Origin: Carya illinoinensis
Lineage: Eukaryota > Streptophyta > Magnoliopsida > Fagales > Juglandaceae
Assembly: GCF_018687715.1 (NCBI RefSeq)
Contig: NC_056753.1
Span: 9,417,001 to 9,481,000, forward strand
Reading direction: 5' to 3'
Length of the DNA stretch: 64,000 bases
Made by a program: the position numbers and the translations under genes. Position 1 is the stretch's first letter. Each line of letters begins with the position of its first letter. Positions 1 through 15,955 of this stretch are shown piece after piece. The notes below the pieces were generated by a model. That model ran no database searches and was not told where the DNA came from. It saw only the letters and a program-made list of their open reading frames with translations.

Positions 1-1995
1 TTTGTTTGGAAGTTTTGGAAAATACTAATGATTATGTAACAATTAAATGAAAAATTTAAAAATTTGAAATTGAAAAGTGATTGTATTTAAATGGTGTTTA
101 AATGTAGAGAAAAGTTGAGATGGTTGTGATTATATGTGAAACCAACATAGCGTAATTCCCATCACGTCATGCCATTAAAATTTGTAAAATACTTTAGCCA
201 CAAAATGATTACACAAAAATATACCTACAAACTGATATGGTTTAATGTGCTACATCAGATTATAAAGTTACTTTTATTATAAAGTAGATCTAACAGATTG
301 TATAAAATCACATTAGTTTCTGAATTTACTTTATGTAAACTCTTTATATTTATAACAGTTTTTAAAAAATTTTGATTCCTTTCAAATTATATAGCTACCC
401 TCTGAACAAATGGCTACAACGTATAGGTCATCATTTATACGAAAATTACATTGAGATGAAAATAAGGTAATCATATTTTGATTATTGTGCAAATCAAAAC
501 TCTTGACAATCTTAACATTAGAAGGAAAAAATATCTAAAACTCTTATTAATTTTCTAGAATACTACATTGGAATGTGGATGGAAAGAAAGACTGAGCTTT
601 TAATGTATTTGCCAGCTCTTGTGCCTTAAAACTCAAAGTAGCTTCGGTGCATTGAAACTCGAAGCAGGAAGGGGCTGAACCGCAAACCGTATGCATAGAT
701 CTTACAATAAATGCAAAAAGAAAATGAAAAATTGGAAGTAGAAATTAATTTTATCCAAAACTTCGGAAATAAGTGTAGTACCCATAAATCGTATCTTCAA
801 TTGGCCGGAGGCACCTAAATCCAAAACGTTTCAACAGTAGAAAATTCCGAATAATGATGTCAACGTCAATTTCATAGTGTATTATATATACATATAAATT
901 TATTTTTTAATAAGTACTGCTAGATATTGTTATGTATTGTATAAGTGTTACACATTTAAAAAAATAAACGAATAGATATGAGATTTATATAAAAAAAATA
1001 AATTTTTTAATAATAGATCCAATTCTTTTAAAATAAAAATAAATAACATTGTCCACATATAACTAAGACAATCATTCTAGATATAGTTATAGATTATCTA
1101 AAGTTCAAACGTGGTTTTAAAAAGAATCGTGTTTATCATTAAAATATTAATTTTTAATATAAAATAAAAATTTATATTTACTCACTTTTAAAAAAATTTT
1201 AATGCGCAACGCGTGGGCGCACAGCGGCATCAAACGTTACTCTTTTGAATTTGGGTTAAGTGTATTTTTTATTTATTTTTTTACTTCTTTTTCTTGTATT
1301 TTTAAAATATTTTAAAATATAAATTTCACAACATCAATTAAAAATAAAAGTAGCGAGAGAAATGTTCGAGATTCATGATAAGGATACAAAGCATCTCCCT
1401 TTCATTATGGATAGAGATGTCTTCAAATGACAGCCGGGTGCCATTAATATAGTATTATTGTGTTCTGAAACTACGTACGTGGCATGTTTTGTCTGTCTGT
1501 ATATGCATGCTACATCATGTCCTGCGGTACCGTTGACCTTAATACTTTTCTGCATTTACATCATATATATATATATATATATATATAAAAGAAACAGAAC
1601 TGTTAGATGCAATCGATACATATAAACAGGATGTAAAATAGAATGAATAAAAAAAATTATAAAAATAATTTTTTTTTATGTGGATCCCATATTAATTTAC
1701 TTTTTTCAAAGCGATTGCACGCTATTTACGTAACCACGACTGCAAATATCATTTCTTTATAAAAAAACACTATTGCCACATACAAATTTGTACCAAAAAG
1801 TTTTTTAGTTTTTTTACTTAATAACTAAATAAGTGTTTTTATATGAATATGTAATTTTTATTTTTAAAAAATATCTAAATAGTTTAAAAATTGACGAAAG
1901 AAAAAATGAAAAGAAAATGAGACAAACTAATCGATAGAAGATTTCGATGGAAATCTTAAGTAAACGTAGCAATGTCCATATATATATATATATAT
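1..1995. other. A+T-rich intergenic spacer
   Basis: I see no gene here. The stretch is A+T-rich with many poly(A) and poly(T) runs, one AT dinucleotide run at about 1563-1588 and a TA run at about 1978-2000 that abuts the solo LTR. The short open frames have no recognisable domain, and one of them runs through the TA microsatellite. Confidence 0.6.
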
Positions 1996-2000
1996 ATATA

Positions 2001-4043
2001 TGTGACGTCCCCAAATCCCCACGTACGGACATGGGAAATCGAGGCTTCCGGATGATGACAACCCAGGTCACCACCCTAAGACGAGTGCCAAGTGTGTGTA
2101 AGAGCAACAAATATGTAAAAAGGTTACGCAGCGGATAACGAAAGTCATATAACTAAGTATCAGAATTTTTTTTCTTAATATAATACAAGCTGTTTAAAAC
2201 ATACATAAATAAAATATTACATAACACAAATATAGTTTTAAAAACAGCTACAAAGCACAATTTCAACTCAAAACTCCGGCGGAGCCGTATCCTCGGGCTC
2301 AACCTCTTCCTCCTCCTCGAACCCTGCACCAAAATCTACGGAACCAAAAATGGCGCCGCAGGTAAGTAAAATCCAAACACCACCAGATAAAAGCATATAA
2401 AACTCAAACAATATGCATGAAGTATGCCCAATGCACATGTCTCATAAACCACATCTCAAACCCATAAAATATATTTTTCCACACATGCCAAAAATTCCAT
2501 TTGGCCCAAAAACACATCCATCTCAACCCATTATCCAATTAATCCGTATGCACCATGACCTCCCCTAGGGGTCATCCGCACACCCTGACTCCAGTGCCAC
2601 ATCGTAGTTTACGACCACGCATGTGACACCTATCGAGTGGTGCCCAGTTCTGCGCCCCGCGCGTTCTTAGCCAAGCATCCTCTAACCCTCGCTAGCGAAG
2701 GGCCACGGAGTCGGTGCGTAGAGCGATGCCCGATTCCGCGCCCAGCGCGTTTGTAGCCAAGCATCCCCTAGCCCCCGCTTCTGTCGTCGCCCAGCGACAA
2801 CTCAGGGGACGTCACTCAGTTTATTCCGCTCCCAAGTGACCAGAGGAGCTCCACCGAGATAATACCTCATCCCGACTTGGGGTCGTGATACACACGCACC
2901 CGAAAAACCACTTACGCCAATAAAACAGGCTTTTCTCTAATTAAATAAACGCACGCGCATGCACCAAGTAAATGCGATTTTAATGCAGAAAACGATCACC
3001 CAACCATAAATAAAATAAACAAGCAACTCTGTCCTCCATCCATCCGACCCTCGAACTCCTCGGACTCAGTCTGGAATCAGCCAACCAACAGATAAATAAT
3101 TATTGAATGAGCAAAATATATTTAAATCTGAAAGTGGGGTTTGAAAAATACTTACAGCGCTATACGGTATTTTTAGAAAACACGTGGTGTTGCAAACGGC
3201 GGAGAAAAAGTAACGTAACAGCGAAAATTCACTATGGTCGTGGGTTGTAAAATACCCACTTTTGAACAGGGACAAACCAAGGCTTGGGATTGGTAGGGAA
3301 TGGTCTAAAGATGATTATGAAGCTAGTGGAAGTGAAGTTTGGCCTTGGGTGGCGGCGAAAACGGTGGTTAATGGCCGGATTTCCCAAAATGGAAAGCTAG
3401 CTCGTGGGAGCTGTTCCGGTGGCTATTAGAGGCCGAAAATGGGTGGGTTAGGATGGCAAGGAACCGGTGATGAAGTGGTGAAGAAGTGGTGGCCGGAGGT
3501 GGAGCGACGGCGGCGGATCGAGGCAAAATCCATGGGGCTTTGTTGGGCATTTTCCGGCCAAACGGCTGGCCGGATGGGGTTGGGATTCAGTGGGGTGGTG
3601 CGCCGGAGGGAGGGGGTTCGACTGGTGGGGGTGGTGTCGGCCACGGTGGCCGGACGGCGGTGGGTCGGGGCTGGGGTGGCTTCCGGCGTGGGAGAGGAGA
3701 GAGAGAGAGTCGACGCACGGGAGAGAGGAAGGAAGAAGAAAAAGAAAAGAAAGAAAAAAAAAAGAAAAAGAAAAAGAAAGAAGAAAAAGAAAAGAGAAAA
3801 AGGGAAAAAGGAAAAAGGGAAAAAAGAGATGTAGGAAGAAATGAGGTCCAATCCTCACTCCGGACAACAAAACAAATCCGCTGAGAACGAGATTAAAAAC
3901 CGTAAAACAAATAAATAAATGAAATACAACATCCAACAAATAAAAACCAAATAAAATACATTAATTTAAAATAAATAAACTAATATATTAATTAAATTAA
4001 AAACAACCCTTTAGTGAAATACACGTGAAAGCGGGTCATCACA
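2001..4043 (-). mobile_element. Solo LTR, Ty3/Gypsy Tekay-type family
   Basis: This 2.04-kb block is the reverse complement of the LTRs of the Ty3 element at 44588-55128. It begins TGTGACGTCCCC (the complement of the LTR end) and ends GCGGGTCATCACA (the complement of the LTR start). The same landmarks occur in reverse order: the acidic-codon segment at about 2280-2330, the CACGACCCC module near 2880 and the purine-rich (GAAA) tract at 3720-3830, which is the complement of the LTR pyrimidine tract. Both flanks carry ATATA (1996-2000 and 4044-4048), a fitting 5-bp target duplication, although it lies in a TA-rich context. No internal gag-pol is attached, so it is best read as a solo LTR left by unequal recombination. 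Overlapping open frames at 3430-3940 come from the low-complexity tract and are not genes. Confidence 0.9.
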
Positions 4044-4135
4044 ATATATATATTCACCATTTTTATAATATGATAATTAAAATTCTATATGCCATACCAT
4101 TTGACACCTTATTGAATTTTTTGAATCAAAGATTA

Positions 4136-4975
4136 AAGTCACTCTCTCTTTTATCTTGAGTCTCGCCTTCAGTAAAACCTAGGCCAGAGAGGGGGTGGAG
4201 CTTTGGCTCCTCCCTCCGTCCTCTCATCCGTTTAGACTAGAGAATGTATAGTAGTTTTTTTCTTTTTTCTAGGTTTTTGTTATGTTTTCTGTCCAAAGTG
4301 GGGCTAAACACCAATTTGCTAGTTTTATGGAGCCTAGTGACCACCACACTCACCATAGGATTCCCAAACTGCTGAACCTTTAGAAGGGTGAAGAATTTCA
4401 CCAAATGGAGTAGTGCATGAGTCACACACGCGGGTCAAACTTTGTGTGAGTTCCATCACGCGCAGCATTCTGGGACTAGAGCCCTTGGTTTCTTCGAACC
4501 TGACCATCAGGTACACTTCTAGGATGGCACGTGTCCTTCACGCACCACCACAATCTTTTTTCTATTTTTTTCTTGCAAGGCTGAAAATGTGAGTCTATAG
4601 TTTTCCAAATTGTAACTTATCATTTTTACATCTATTTTTTATTTTTGTTATTTTATTTGTTTTAAGTAAAAAAAAAATAGTCTCTTGGACATTTTGTCTA
4701 CAGAGTGAAAGTTCTCTCCTCCTCTAGATGATGATATTTGGAAGCCCACTCCTCCTTTAAAGGGCAGGGATGAAATCTCTGTTATAGAATGAGTGTTGTC
4801 TCTCAGGCAGTTGTTTGTAGAGAGTTCTAAAAGTTAAGACCATACCAGTCACAAAGGAATTTGTATATTGGGGAAACCTCAATTGTGAGTAGTTGGCTTG
4901 TAATTGTATCATGTCATAGCTATAACTTTGCCTTCATAAATTAATGAAGTATACTTTTTAAGGGGGAAAAAAATC
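4136..4975 (+). mobile_element. Probable non-autonomous retroposon, relative of 30993-32365
   Basis: The segment opens with a GAGGGGGTGGAGCTTTGGCTCC-like block. It closes with AGTTGGCTTGTAAT, then TTAATGAAGT and a short A-rich tail. The same order of motifs is seen in the better preserved retroposon at 30993-32365, so I group them as one family. There is no reverse-transcriptase frame. A possible imperfect target duplication (AATCAAAGAT against AATCAATAAAGAT) flanks it. The boundaries are approximate. Confidence 0.45.
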
Positions 4976-6230
4976 TAAATCAATAAAGATAATTATTTTG
5001 AAACTTCAAATTGTTTTAGAAGATAAGTAATTGGAGAAGTATTTTTTATTTAAAAAAATCTAAAAATTTAATTTTTACTGAAATCGATTTGAATTAAAAA
5101 CTTGTCAAAACATCATTTGTATGCCCTTAGTTTTCCACATAAAGCAAACATTTATTCCAATATCCCACTACCAATGGTTTTGTTTAGCAGTTCTACCCGC
5201 ACCCTCCTGGGCGAGGTTGCCCTCTCCCCGGCCCCCCGCCTCTGCATGGGCAGGGGTGGGGTTTTCCTCCCTGGCACCCACCCCCATAGGGCGAGGGCAG
5301 ACACTTCATTTGTTTATCCCCCCCCCCCCTCCCCTGGCTCCCCAAATGGGCCTTTCAGCCCATAAGCTGTATCTGGGCCTTTTTTGGCCCATGAATAGTT
5401 GAAATGAGCCTAATAAAAAAATAACTATTACAAAAATCACGAAGTACTACTATAGACTACTACTCCACTACCTAATAAATTAATAATAATAACTAAGCTA
5501 TTACAAATTTTGAGACTAAACAATTACAAAATTACAAACATAAAAGCGTCCAAGGGACATTGTATCAACATTAAAAATAACTGTTTTGGGACATTGTATC
5601 AACATTATAAATCACTGAATATAAGTACAACTGATTCAAATTTCATTGAACTAAGTGAGCTGTTTGACATTATGGGTGGCCCGGGTAGGTGGTCAAGGGT
5701 GAAAAGACTTGTAATTAGTGCTACATGTTACGACTATGAGTGTGATTGTGTGAAATCATAAAATCTGAAATAATATTAACAATTTAATAGGAAAATAAAT
5801 TAGAATTATAAATAAGAAATAAGAATTAAAATTACAAACATATATTAGAAATGAAAAAAATTAAAACTAAAATCTGACTAACCAAGATGAGATGGGGATC
5901 AAGATGAGACATTGAGAAAAGATCTTTTGAATTTTGGTCCTTGGGTTTGGGATTAGGATTAACTCATTAATATTTGAGACTTGACCTGCACATATTGTTC
6001 AAAAAATATGTAAATACAAAAATCAATTATGTATTACAAATCATATAAATACAAATTCTCAATAAAGGGACAATACAAATTGTACAAACCTATGGGCTAT
6101 GGCAAATGGCAAATTGGCAATAGTGGGTCCAATAGCACAAAGTCATATTACAGTGGAGGTATACGTCGTTTCATATATTGCTATAACAATTAATTTAGAA
6201 ATTAATATCGATAAAATGAATATAATTAAA
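4976..6230. other. Non-coding, probable 3' region of hAT-A
   Basis: No gene is visible. A G+C-rich block at about 5195-5395, with a run of 12 C at 5318-5329, resembles the G+C-rich ends of the hAT-A and hAT-C elements (24096-24211 and about 58060-58200). The rest, 5400-6230, is A+T-rich. It may be the 3' end of hAT-A, but I could not find a matching terminal inverted repeat or target duplication. Confidence 0.35.
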
Positions 6231-6239
6231 TCAAAATAA

Positions 6240-6560
6240 TAAAATGAAAACAACGATTACCAAATCCAAGCTGATCACCACTCTCCTCCTCGTCAGTCTC
6301 CTTAATCTCAAGAACATCCAGAACATGAATTTCCTTTCCCATCATCCAACTTTGTGTGTAAATCAATACCTCCACAGTGGTAGTAGACAATAAATTCTGA
6401 AATGGATCCAATATGCACATTCTGGTACTAAAGGCCGACTCTAAGGCAACGGTGCTAAATGTCCTGGAAATATTTATATGAGATATTTTCAGTGTTATTG
6501 GACTAAATTTGATTTTAAATAACACAAATATAATATTTTTGAAGAGCTCCAAAAAATTAT
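6240..6560 (-). pseudogene. hAT-A transposase, C-terminal fragment
   Basis: A minus-strand frame carries the hAT C-terminal dimerisation signature: STVALESAFST followed by LDPF and then TVEVLIYTQSWM. This corresponds to the TTVASESAFSTGGRVLDPF region of the better preserved copy hAT-B. It ends in an acidic tail (ETDEEESGD). The sequence before the signature is recognisable only loosely (about 25 residues), so the reading frame is decayed. It is in the same orientation as the middle (10577-11268) and N-terminal (21818-22410) fragments, and I read the three as one pseudogene separated by later insertions. hAT transposases act as dimers on element ends, and this piece alone could not do so. Confidence 0.75.
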
Positions 6561-6566
6561 AATTGT

Positions 6567-10576
<4,010 letters not shown>

Positions 10577-11268
10577 CAATGCTCTCTCCCACATCTTAAA
10601 ATGGTCACCCCTACACATTTCATCTAATTCTCTTTCACCCTACATATTTGTTAACAAAACGCATGGGACGTAGGGTACAAAGAACCAGATAACTTCAATA
10701 TGACTTCATAGAAAAGCCTAAAAAAATCTACAAAAGTATAAACAACCTCCCAATCATCATCAATATGCTTTCCTAATCCTCCGTGCTCATTAAAGTATTT
10801 GACATATTGAATGTCATCACCCAATAATTGAAACATCACCTTATATTCTTACCCTACCTTCAACATCAATAAGGTTGAGTTCCATCTTGTAGGAACATTA
10901 GTACAAAGGCCTTTGTTATGCCTGCATTCTTCGCAGCATCCCTAAATTTCTCCAATCTAATAGGAAAAGATCTCACAAACCTCACAACCATTCTGACTCG
11001 TACAACTGAGTCATTAATATCTTTCAATCCATCAGTCATAATTAAATTCAAAATATTTGCAAAACACATCTAACATGCACAATCTTTTTGTGGCCTCCAA
11101 GGCCTTCCCAACCGTCTCACTCTTGTAAACAAAAATTTGACAAAACTTCACAATCCTTTTGTGTAGTGTCCAATCACAATCAATGAAATGCACAGTCGAA
11201 AACATATAATTAGAATTTTGGATGGATGTCCAAGTATCAATAGTGAGGCAAACTATCGAACTCGCCTG
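10577..11268 (-). pseudogene. hAT-A transposase, central fragment
   Basis: Minus-strand frames match the hAT catalytic core in order. From about 11262 leftward come VCLTIDTWTS (first catalytic Asp region), FSTVHFIDCDW and then NLIMTDGLKDINDSVVRVR. These are followed by the region corresponding to the Arg-Trp-Asn motif and by GGLGKHIDDDWEVV, which aligns with GPDDWETI of hAT-B. Several frameshifts separate the pieces. The expected Cys-x2-His before ILNL is no longer clean (FANILNL). At the right the homology stops at 11268-11272, where an LTR-like sequence starts. At the left it stops near 10577, at the end of the long LTR block. The Trp codon of the DTWTS motif is intact here, unlike in hAT-B and hAT-C. 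Confidence 0.8.
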
Positions 11269-11271
11269 TTA

Positions 11272-11900
11272 GGGGGATTTTTGTCATAGGGCCCAAAATG
11301 ATTCTCAAGGTCCAGCCCATCAAAGGGTCTTCACTAGAGGACAAAAGGGGGGAAAAAGAGGAGGGATGTAGAAGGAAAGGAAGGCAAGGTGCCGTCAGGA
11401 TGTCAGGAGGAAAAGAGAGGAGGGGACCTAAAGAAGGGTAATGTGACATAAAGTAAGGGGGCAAGAGATTAAAGGGAAGGGACTTATGACTTGGGGGGAT
11501 CGTCTACTTGGCTTTTGGCTAGGCTTTAGGGGCAAGGCTTCTTTAACCTCCAGACAGGGGTTCTAGCTATAGAGTTGAGACCTCAAAGAGAGACCTATAA
11601 AATCTATTGTACAATGAGGATGAGAGACTATATATCAAGCTTATGATAGTGGATTATTCCCTCTCCACGCCCCCGTGGACATAGACTCAGTGCTAATTCA
11701 CATAAACTTATGTGTCTATCTCTCTCTATTTTCCCTATCTTTATCTGTTGTTCACCATCATGAATACGCACTAACACCGTATAGCCGCACTGGATCAGCT
11801 AGGGCCCCAACCAACACCGATCTAAGCCCAGCGCATCAAGGGCCCGCACAGCATTGGTCCAAACCACCTTCACCTCAATGCACCAGGGAGGTTTCCTTCT
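11272..11900 (+). mobile_element. LTR-like sequence beginning TGTTAGGGGG
   Basis: Homology to hAT-A stops abruptly and a TG-initial sequence starts. It contains a TATA-like CTATAAAAT at 11595-11603. After that come GTGGATTATTCCCTCTCC, CCCCGTGGACATAGACTC and CATAAACTTATGTGTC, an order of elements familiar from the R-U5 part of plant LTRs. I read it as a plus-strand LTR inserted in hAT-A. The LTR end and primer site were not resolved, and the matching second LTR was not found with confidence. The only candidate is the TGTTGATGCC sequence at 21779. Confidence 0.45.
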
Positions 11901-11939
11901 TCCCTCATGCTAAGTAGTAAAAGATTTTGGAGTTAGGAT

Positions 11940-12720
11940 TAGGCAAGACATGGGGTTGACTTCACGAAGTGCGAGCGCATAGCTCGTCTCTGAGGGAGAT
12001 AGGCTTGACCGAGCAACATGCAAGTGCCGAGCTTGGCTATACGAGAGATAGGCTCGACCTTGTAAAGTGAGAGCGCGAAGCTCAGCTTTACAGGAGATAG
12101 GCTCGACCCTGTAACAAGAGAGTGCAAAGCTCGGCTATGCGGGAGATAGGATCAATGGCATAACGTGGGAGCAAAGGATGGTTGGGCAATCAAGCGACCT
12201 ACCAGCCTATTTGGGCGGCTAAGAGGTCGGGTGGTCCCTAACCTTTCTCGAACAGGTAGTGAGCACATAGCTCGGCTATGCGAGAGATAAGCTTGACCAT
12301 GTAATGTGAGAGTGTGAAGCTCAGCTATAAATAGGCTCAACTGCATAATGTACGTGCCAAGAATGGTCAGGCAATCAAGTGACCTACCCACCTATTTGGG
12401 CACCTGGAGGTTAGGTGGTCCTTGACCTTTGCCAAACAGGGTGCAAGCACAGAACTTGGCTATGCATGGGATAGGCTCGATCTTGTAATGTTTGCACGAA
12501 GGATGGCCAGGCACTCAAGTGACTTGCCCACCTATTTGGGCACCTGGGCGATCAAGCGACCTTTATTGAACAGGGTACGAGTACAGAACTTGGCTATGTA
12601 GGAGATAGGCTCGACTACGTAACGTGCGCGTGAAGGATGGCTGAGTAGTCAAACGGCCTGCCTCCCTTCAGGAGCCTAGGAGGTCAGGCGATCCTAACCT
12701 TTCCCACCTGCTGACTTGTT
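11940..12720. repeat. Degenerate tandem repeat with GGAGATAGGCTCGACC motif
   Basis: The motif GAGATAGGCTCGACC, or a close variant, recurs near 11995, 12050, 12092, 12142, 12285, 12330, 12469 and 12602. Between copies a longer unit with CCTATTTGGGC and GGTGGTCC also repeats (near 12200, 12385 and 12528). Spacing is about 45-55 bp at first and about 130-180 bp later, so this is a higher-order decayed array. No coding sequence was recognised. It lies inside the LTR-type block that splits hAT-A. Confidence 0.7.
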
Positions 12721-13147
12721 CAGAGGTGGCTAAGAAGTGTGTTAAGGCTAAACTCGCTCTGAGTCTTAAGAGGAGGTCAAGCTGCAAGTGACAGTGGGGC
12801 TCGCACTAGACCTTTGGTAGAGGTTGAGTGGTGCGTAAACCTAGCTCGCCTTGTTAACCCTCGCGTTAGCGAAAGGGGACCTAGAGGCATGTAAAGCTGG
12901 GCAGGCCTAAATACTCTCATGGAGGTCAAGCGGTACATATGACCAGGCTCACATCATTGACCTTCACGCTTAGCAAAAGGGGCAGAGTGGCATGTGAAGT
13001 TGGGCTCGCCCGAATACTCTAACGGAAGTCAAGCGGTATGTATGACAAGGCTCACCTCATTGACCCTTGAACTTGGCAAGAGCGGGTGCTTATCGATGTT
13101 GAAAAGGTCAAACAAGTTAGTGTAACTAGTCACTGAAGTTTGCAAAC
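12721..13147. other. Repeat-derived spacer without recognisable gene
   Basis: The sequence continues in the style of the arrays on both sides (GAGGTCAAGCGG, CCTCATTGACC and GGCTCGC-type words recur). I see no protein domain and no RNA gene. Confidence 0.5.
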
Positions 13148-13340
13148 CTGAGCTGTCTATCTAATGTGTAGTGAAGATGCTTGTTTGTCTGAGTGTCTAT
13201 GTGATGTGTAGTGAAGATGCTTGTTTGTTTGAGCTGCCTGGCTGATGTGCAATGAAGATGCTTGTTTGTCTAAGCTTCCTAGCTGAAGTGCAGTGAAGAT
13301 GCTTGTCTGTCTGAGCTGCCTGGCTGAAGTGCTATCGGGT
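13148..13340. repeat. 41-bp tandem repeat, about four units
   Basis: GAAGATGCTTG recurs at about 13172, 13213, 13253 and 13294, a period of 40-41 bp. The rest of each unit reads TTTGTCTGAGCTGCCTGGCT with minor changes. The small open frames over it are repeat artefacts. Confidence 0.8.
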
Positions 13341-15794
13341 AGCTTTAGGGCTGGACCCGCTCTCATCCGAGGGGGAGGTCAAGCTAGCCTGAGGCTAGTC
13401 CCACCTCTTGATCCTAATGTGGAGGTAGTCTATATGAGCAGTATGTCAGAGTGTACCTGCTCCCATACTTTGGTAACATGGGGAAGGTAGGTGAGGGTTG
13501 GGCCAATGCCATTCCCATTCTTTGTCATGGCAAGACAGGGTATTGTTCGGGCGGCCTCAGGGCCTGGTCCACTCTCCTCTGGGAGGGTTGAGATGACCTC
13601 TGGCTCATCTCCCCTTTAGCATACCGTGAAGAGGAAGTCTATTCGGTCAATCCCAGACTGGATTCACTCCCGTCGATTGCCTGCTTTCTGCCGCAAGAGG
13701 GATAAAAGAACCATAGGCATTACACCCATCACTTGGTACCCCGTGGAGAGGTAAGTATCGGAGGGCTGAGGGGCATCCGCTTCTTCACTGTGACAGTGAT
13801 AGGGTAATGTTCAAGCAGTCTCAAGGCTAGACTCACTCTCCTTCATGAGGAAGGTTGCGCTAGCCCGGGGCTAGTCTCGCCTGTTGACCCACACTTGGAG
13901 GTAGTTTTTTCGAGCAATTTGCGATTGTACCAGCTCCCGCCCGTTGACGTCACAGGAAAGGTAACTAGTGGAGATTCCGTTTAGGGAGATTTCTTTAATG
14001 GTGTCTGAGCAGTACATAGCTAGCATTCCACTTCACAAGAAGCAATCATGTTAGCAAAAATACAATTCACATAAGTTTTGAGGAAGAAAAATTGAAGTAT
14101 TTTGGTTGCTGTAGCCAATTTTTGCTCAACCAAAATTGCACACCACTGGTGTCACCCATTTTCTTCCTCACATTTGCTTTGCTCTTTTTTTTTTTTTTTT
14201 TTTTTTTTTATCTTCTTCTTTCTTCTACTTTCTCCTTTTTTTTTTTTAAATGCACGCTTGTCCCTGGTCTGAGTATGGCGACTGATGTCGATTGCTTGCT
14301 TGCACCTGGTAGGGGCTAAGCTAGTCCAATGTCACAAGGCAGTCAGTGTACATGCATGTGTCATGCTAAGTGGCCGAGGTCATCCATGTGGTAGCCAATC
14401 AAGTGAGGTAGCTTGCTATGAGCCATGGAGCACATTGCATAGTCCATGCAATGTGACTTAAAGGTGGCTTGCACCAAGTTAGTGCGGCTCATGGCTGCGG
14501 AGTGGCTGGGCGAGGTGCACATGCTTTTGGACGATGCCATAGACAAGCTTCTGACGAGTCCTTCATGATGGTGCTGCTGCCCATGAGCCTTCACGGAGGT
14601 CCCACTCGTGTTGCCCACAAGCTTTTCATGATGGTGTTGCTTGCGTTGCCCATGAGTCTTCATGGTAGTGCTTGAATTGTCTGTAAGCCTCCAAGGTGCC
14701 TATGCTTGGGTTGTCCATGAACTCATCCCACAGTCATCATGTTGCCCATGAGGTCTTCTCATGAGGTCATTGTGTTGTTCATGAGCTTTACATGGTTGTG
14801 CCCGTGCTGTCTATGAGCCTTCTCGGTGATCCCGCTAGTACGTTGTGTGCAGGCTCTTCATGATGGTTGAGGACCACTCTCTGTCTAGCAAAGGATGCTA
14901 GTGCCCCAAGAGATGGCCGTTGGTGGGGACAGAGGGCTCATGATAGTCTGTCGTGAGACTCCCGCCCAGCATGTGCAAGCCACAGGGCAGTGTGGCCATG
15001 GGACAGTTTGCTCCAGCCGTGGTTGTCAGAGGGAACACTAATGGAGGTAGACAATGTTGGTGGCCACCTCGCCTGCAGCACCATGGTTATGCTAGGCTGA
15101 GCAGCCCCTCGGGTGCAATGCACGTGCACCGAATGGGCAAGGCCTTCGTGAATGGATGCCATCTTTGCATGGACAGAAAACAACGACAGTCCATGTGGTG
15201 GCTACCAATTCCTCTCTCTGGGCTCGTGGCTGCGAAGCCTTAGGCTCACGCTGCACCTTGGCTTCTCGCTACGTGCACCATGTGCATTGTTGGAAGGTAA
15301 TTCGAGTCCATAGCTGTGGTCAGCGACCCAACCAACAGAGATAAACGATGCTGGTGGGTCAAACGGTGGCCGTCGGCCTCCTCTTCCAGTTGCACCATTG
15401 GTGGGTGGAGCTGCTACCCCATGTGTACGACAAGGTGCACACGGGGGTGCACTGTTCATGATCCCCATGGACGGGGGCCGCCTAGGCTGCCTCCAGAAAA
15501 TGCCAGCAGTTGAGGGTGGACCATCGGTGGGTCATCTGAGCTCATGCTCTTAGCCATTCATAGCCCATGCACAAGGCATGGCCCTGTAGGAGGGACACCA
15601 CCCCCAACCCCCACTGGACAGAAACCTGTGGTCCATGGCACAATCCTAATGTGCATGGGTACTGTATGGTATTGTGCCAGGTGCACAGCCTGTTGCTCTT
15701 GTACTCTGTGTACCTTTGCATTTCATGCAGGTATTCAACACACTCTAAATGCATAGTTTTAAGTTGCCAGGAGGTTTGGGCTCCCAGTCTCTAC
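13341..15794. other. G+C-rich low-complexity interior of LTR-type block
   Basis: No protein domain is visible although many short overlapping frames exist. A poly(T) run lies at about 14187-14209. From 14550 to 14870 words such as TTCATGATGGTG and GCCCATGAGCCTTC recur loosely. The block is continuous with the arrays to its left and is cut on the right by the hAT-B insertion at 15803. It resumes at 21560. The most economical reading is the non-coding interior of a large LTR-type element, but no gag or pol remains to prove it. Confidence 0.4.
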
Positions 15795-15802
15795 ACTATG
15801 CA
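15795..15802. repeat. 8-bp target duplication of hAT-B (left)
   Basis: ACTATGCA here is repeated exactly at 21552-21559, directly outside the two terminal inverted repeats. Eight base pairs is the usual hAT target-duplication length. Confidence 0.95.
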
Positions 15803-15825
15803 TAGGGCTGAGCACCGATTGAACC

Positions 15826-15955
15826 GGAGTCGGATTTGGCCTCCTCCGACTCCGACTCCGACTTTGTCAGAGGCCGAATCCGACCTCCGACTCTGACTCC
15901 GCTTACACCCTACTCCGCTCCGACTCCGACTCCGACTTGTCGGAACGGAGTCGGA
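15826..15955. repeat. Left subterminal TCCGAC hexamer cluster of hAT-B
   Basis: The hexamer TCCGAC, with its complement GTCGGA and one-base variants, occurs more than ten times, partly as direct tandem copies. The mirrored cluster lies at 21340-21530. Subterminal motif clusters are known transposase-binding regions in hAT elements; the binding role here is inference. Confidence 0.85.

Noticed and set aside
3426..3939. Several overlapping open frames of 80-163 codons on both strands
   Set aside because: They run through a low-complexity purine/pyrimidine tract of the solo LTR, encode Lys/Arg/Glu or Phe/Leu/Ser runs and recur in the other LTR copies. No domain is present.
5443..5450. GTACTACT as the left target duplication of hAT-A (right flank GTACTACT at 24212)
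   Set aside because: The 8-mer matches but no TAGAGGTGG-like terminus follows it on the left, so it may be chance in a region with repeated ACTACT words.
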